Below are positions 5,990-7,785 of a DNA stretch of 7,785 bases, one piece after another. Position numbers and translations under genes: made by a program. The notes beneath the pieces were generated by a model. It was not told where the DNA came from. It saw nothing but the letters and a program-made list of their open reading frames with translations, and ran no database searches. This DNA comes from Pseudomonadota bacterium. GTDB lineage: Bacteria; Desulfobacterota; Desulfarculia; Desulfarculales; JAHJDS01. The stretch is from the NCBI GenBank assembly GCA_018812395.1, contig JAHJDS010000078.1:1-7785 (forward strand). The letters run 5' to 3'. Every line of letters begins with the position of its first letter. Position 1 is the stretch's first letter.

Positions 5990-6859
5990 GTGGACCCCTG
6001 GATCCTGCTTCACTACTGCTTGAACGGGTTGGCCCACACCACCTGCGTCTTCCTCCTGGCCTCGGGGCTGAGCCTGATCTACGGCATGTCCCGGGTGCTC
6101 AATCTGGCCCACGGCGCCCTGTTCATGGTCGGCGCCTACGTCACCTACGAATGCGTCAGACAGACCGGCAACTTCTGGCTGACCCTGGTCCTGGCCCCGG
6201 CCCTGGTGGGGGCCATCGGCCTGCTGGTCGAGCGCTTCCTGCTCCGGCGGGTCGAAGGCCGGGTCTATTCCGACAATCTGTTGCTCACCTTCGGACTGCT
6301 GTTCGTGCTGAGCGATCTGATCCGGGTGGTGTGGGGCGTCCAGTGGCGGACGGTCAGCGAGGCGGACATCCTGACCGGCGCGGTGCCCATCTTCGGTCAG
6401 GCCTATCCGGTCTACAACCTGTTCCACATCGGGGCCGGGACGATCGTCTTTATCGGCCTGACCCTCTTTTTGCGTCTGACCCGCTGGGGACAGATGATCC
6501 GGGCCGCGGCTACGGAGCCCGATCTGGCCGCGGGCCTGGGCCTGCCGGTGCCGCGGCTCAAGTCCTTTGTCTTCGGACTGGGGGCGTCCCTGGCCGGGCT
6601 GATGGGGGCCCTGCACGGGCCGCTGATCAACGTCAATTTGTCCATGGGGCACCGTTACCTGATGGACGCCATCGCCGTGGTGGTCATCGGCGGGCTGGGC
6701 AACGTCACCGGGGCCTTCGTCGGCGCCCTGATCGTGGGGCAGCTCCAGGCCTTCGGCGTGTTGTTCGTGCCCTTTTTCGAGCGGATCTTCATCTACGGGC
6801 TGATGATCATCATCCTGCTGATCCGGCCCCGGGGACTGATGGGACAGTCCATGGGTTGA
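5990..6859 (+). CDS. livH: Second LivH-type permease subunit (paralogue)
   Basis: This is a 289-residue inner-membrane permease subunit starting at GTG 5990, with GAAAGGGG (5976-5983) as ribosome site. It aligns end to end and without gaps to the first LivH-type protein; my hand count gives about 145 of 289 identical residues. Shared blocks include ASGLSLI (24-30), VLNLAHGA (36-43), YPVYNLF (139-145), IRAAA (170-174), NLSMG (216-220) and AVVVIGGLG (229-237). The loops differ: the coupling loop reads IRAAATEPDLAAGLGL (170-185). It lies 34 bases after LivF and is presumably co-transcribed. There is no second LivM, so it may form an alternative dimer with the same LivM. It could also partner with a protein encoded elsewhere. 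Its hallmarks are intact, so it does not look like a decaying copy. Confidence 0.92.
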   Translation: MDPWILLHYCLNGLAHTTCVFLLASGLSLIYGMSRVLNLAHGALFMVGAYVTYECVRQTGNFWLTLVLAPALVGAIGLLVERFLLRRVEGRVYSDNLLLTFGLLFVLSDLIRVVWGVQWRTVSEADILTGAVPIFGQAYPVYNLFHIGAGTIVFIGLTLFLRLTRWGQMIRAAATEPDLAAGLGLPVPRLKSFVFGLGASLAGLMGALHGPLINVNLSMGHRYLMDAIAVVVIGGLGNVTGAFVGALIVGQLQAFGVLFVPFFERIFIYGLMIIILLIRPRGLMGQSMG

Positions 6860-6915
6860 CCGGGCGAGTGTTTCGTCCCCTAATTCAGGTGACGGTGGTG
6901 ATTCTACGTTCTTGG

Positions 6916-6969
6916 CGGTTCGGCGCGGACCATGTATCCATATAACCGGGCCTGGGGTGGGCCGAACCG
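6916..6969. repeat. 9-bp inverted repeat around a possible promoter
   Basis: CGGTTCGGC (6916-6924) and GCCGAACCG (6961-6969) are perfect inverted copies 36 bases apart. Between them lies TATAAC (6941-6946), a good -10 match without a good -35, and TATCCA (6935-6940) spaced 17 from TTGGCG (6912-6917). The pair could form a stem in RNA or be two half-sites of an operator for the downstream thiol-disulfide gene. Evidence is only the sequence symmetry. Confidence 0.35.
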
Positions 6970-6976
6970 GCAAGAA

Positions 6977-7005
6977 CCGCTCCCGTCGAGCGGACTGCTA
7001 TTTTT
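6977..7005 (+). terminator. Weak terminator-like structure after the transporter operon
   Basis: CCGCTC (6977-6982) and GAGCGG (6988-6993) form a 6-bp GC stem with a 5-base loop, and TTTTT follows at 7001-7005 after a 7-base gap. The gap makes it a non-standard intrinsic terminator. It lies about 120 bases after the operon's last stop and just before the next gene's ribosome site, so read-through is plausible. Confidence 0.3.
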
Positions 7006-7029
7006 GGTGACGCCACACTAGGAGGAATC

Positions 7030-7554
7030 TTGCGACGAACGGTCCTGGGCCTGCTTTTTTGTTTGGCGGCGGCGGTGCTGTGCGCCGGCTGCGACGCCGC
7101 GCCGGCACCCAAGCCGGGTCAAACCGCGCCCGATCTGTCTCTCACGGACCTGGCCGGGCGGCGGCACACCCTGCAAAACCTGCGGGGGCGCTCCGTGCTG
7201 CTCGTCTTCTGGAAGGACGGCTGCACCGTGTGCAGCGCCCGCAACCTGGCGGCCCTCAACACCATCTATCGCCGGGGCAAACGGGGCCAGCTGGCCGTCC
7301 TGACGGTCAACGTCGGCGGCTCCCGGGGGGACGTCCGGGACTTCGTCGTCAACCAGGGCATCATCTTTCCGGTCCTGCTCGACCCCGTGGCCCGGGCCAG
7401 CAAGCGGAAGTACGGCGTGACCCTGATGCCGACCACCTACCTGATCGACGCCCAGGGCGTCATCCGGGAGAGACTGATCGGCTTTTTCAACGTGGCCGCC
7501 ATCAATAAGCTGGTCGCCCCTTACGTCGGCCGCCTCGGGAGCGTGGTCGAATAG
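7030..7554 (+). CDS. TlpA/ResA-like thiol-disulfide protein, probable lipoprotein
   Basis: This 174-residue thioredoxin-fold protein of the TlpA/AhpC-redoxin type probably reduces or exchanges disulfides on the outer face of the cytoplasmic membrane. The N-terminus is a signal peptide (R2-R3, hydrophobic 5-19) ending LCAGC, with C21 as the likely lipidated cysteine. Cysteine at -3 is unusual for a lipobox, and D22 at +2 is the residue that keeps lipoproteins in the inner membrane in E. coli. The redoxin start is A-P-D-L-S-L-T-D (33-40). The active site is WKDGCTVC (61-68), a CXXC pair at C65/C68, with the conserved proline P134 in TLMPTTYLID. The start is TTG 7030 with AGGAGG at 7020-7025; no better in-frame start exists. 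Related proteins serve cytochrome c maturation or general redox repair. Nothing here links it to the transporter except position. Confidence 0.87.
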   Translation: MRRTVLGLLFCLAAAVLCAGCDAAPAPKPGQTAPDLSLTDLAGRRHTLQNLRGRSVLLVFWKDGCTVCSARNLAALNTIYRRGKRGQLAVLTVNVGGSRGDVRDFVVNQGIIFPVLLDPVARASKRKYGVTLMPTTYLIDAQGVIRERLIGFFNVAAINKLVAPYVGRLGSVVE

Positions 7555-7618
7555 GCCCTGGAGCCGGAGGCGCCCGGCCGGACCGACAGGCCCGAGAGGT
7601 AATCACCGGAAACAACCG

Positions 7619-7648
7619 TTGACATCATATAAAGTTACTATTTATATT
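7619..7648 (+). promoter_or_regulatory. Sigma70-type promoter for the gene at 7729
   Basis: A perfect TTGACA (7619-7624) is followed after 18 bases by TATATT (7643-7648). The region 7619-7710 is strikingly AT-rich. The predicted start near 7655 gives a leader of about 75 nt. A related 11-base sequence occurs twice here: TTACTATTTAT (7635-7645) and TTACTATAAAT (7693-7703), 58 bases apart, possibly a regulator site. A TATAAA at 7697-7702 lacks a usable -35. Confidence 0.6.
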
Positions 7649-7728
7649 GGACTTGATAAACAAAGGGACCCTGAGGGTGACTCGTGGTCAACTTACTATA
7701 AATTCACGTCAAGAAAGGAGGGGCAACG

Positions 7729-7785
7729 ATGAAGAGGATCCTGCCCGTGCTGGCGGTGGTGGTGCTGGGAGTGTCCCTAGTGGCA
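7729..7785 (+). CDS. Start of an exported protein (signal peptide only, cut by the right edge)
   Basis: Nineteen codons are visible from ATG 7729: M-K-R-I-L, then an L/V/A-rich run. This is a typical Sec signal peptide with two basic residues and a hydrophobic core. A strong AAGGAGGGG (7715-7723) sits five bases upstream, and a good promoter lies about 80 bases further up, so this is probably a real and well-expressed gene. The mature protein lies outside the window, so its function cannot be stated. Confidence 0.75.
   Translation, partial: MKRILPVLAVVVLGVSLVA

Noticed and set aside
5930..6973. 347-codon minus-strand open frame
   Set aside because: It is the antisense shadow of the second LivH-type gene: Q/D/P/H/G-rich with no motifs.
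7563..7578. GCCGG/CCGGC hairpin after the thiol-disulfide gene as terminator
   Set aside because: It has only a 5-bp stem and no T-run afterwards. GC-rich DNA gives such pairs often.
1..7785. CRISPR array, insertion sequence, prophage or integration site
   Set aside because: I saw no regularly spaced repeats, transposase-like proteins, terminal inverted repeats or phage genes.

Overview
The window is a GC-rich bacterial chromosome segment whose genes are packed head to tail, with strong Shine-Dalgarno (SD) sites and GC-rich third codon positions. Gene content (a Liv-type ABC transporter with a Tat-exported binding protein, next to a divergent acyl-CoA ligase) and protein style fit a Gram-negative proteobacterium, perhaps of the former Deltaproteobacteria (Desulfobacterota). 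That placement is a judgement from style, not from a database search.

Layout. Positions 1-528 (minus) hold the first 176 codons of an AMP-forming acyl-CoA synthetase that runs off the left edge. Positions 529-1172 are a 640-base divergent intergenic region. It contains a strong sigma70-type promoter pointing right, two or three hairpins and no convincing gene. Positions 1173-6859 (plus) carry a six-gene high-affinity uptake operon: Tat-exported substrate-binding protein, LivH-type permease, LivM-type permease, LivG-type ATPase, LivF-type ATPase, and a second LivH-type permease. A short intergenic stretch follows. Positions 7030-7554 then encode a TlpA/ResA-like thiol-disulfide protein with a lipoprotein-like N-terminus, starting at TTG. 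An AT-rich promoter region leads into the first 19 codons of another exported protein at 7729.

How the genes work together. The binding protein should capture a small carboxylate or amino-acid-like solute in the periplasm and deliver it to a LivH/LivM membrane dimer driven by the LivG/LivF ATPase pair. The divergent CoA ligase suggests that the solute may be an organic acid activated to a CoA thioester after import. The substrate is not readable from sequence.

The most unusual features are: (a) an in-frame, AT-shifted, strongly hydrophobic insertion of about 34 residues in LivG between Walker A and the Q-loop; (b) a second LivH paralogue, about half identical to the first, at the end of the operon without a second LivM; (c) a leader of about 450 nt before the binding-protein gene with a terminator-like hairpin right after the promoter; (d) a perfect 12-bp hairpin between the binding-protein gene and the first permease gene; (e) a similar AT-rich promoter sequence at both ends of the window. 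No tRNA, rRNA, CRISPR array or insertion sequence was seen.
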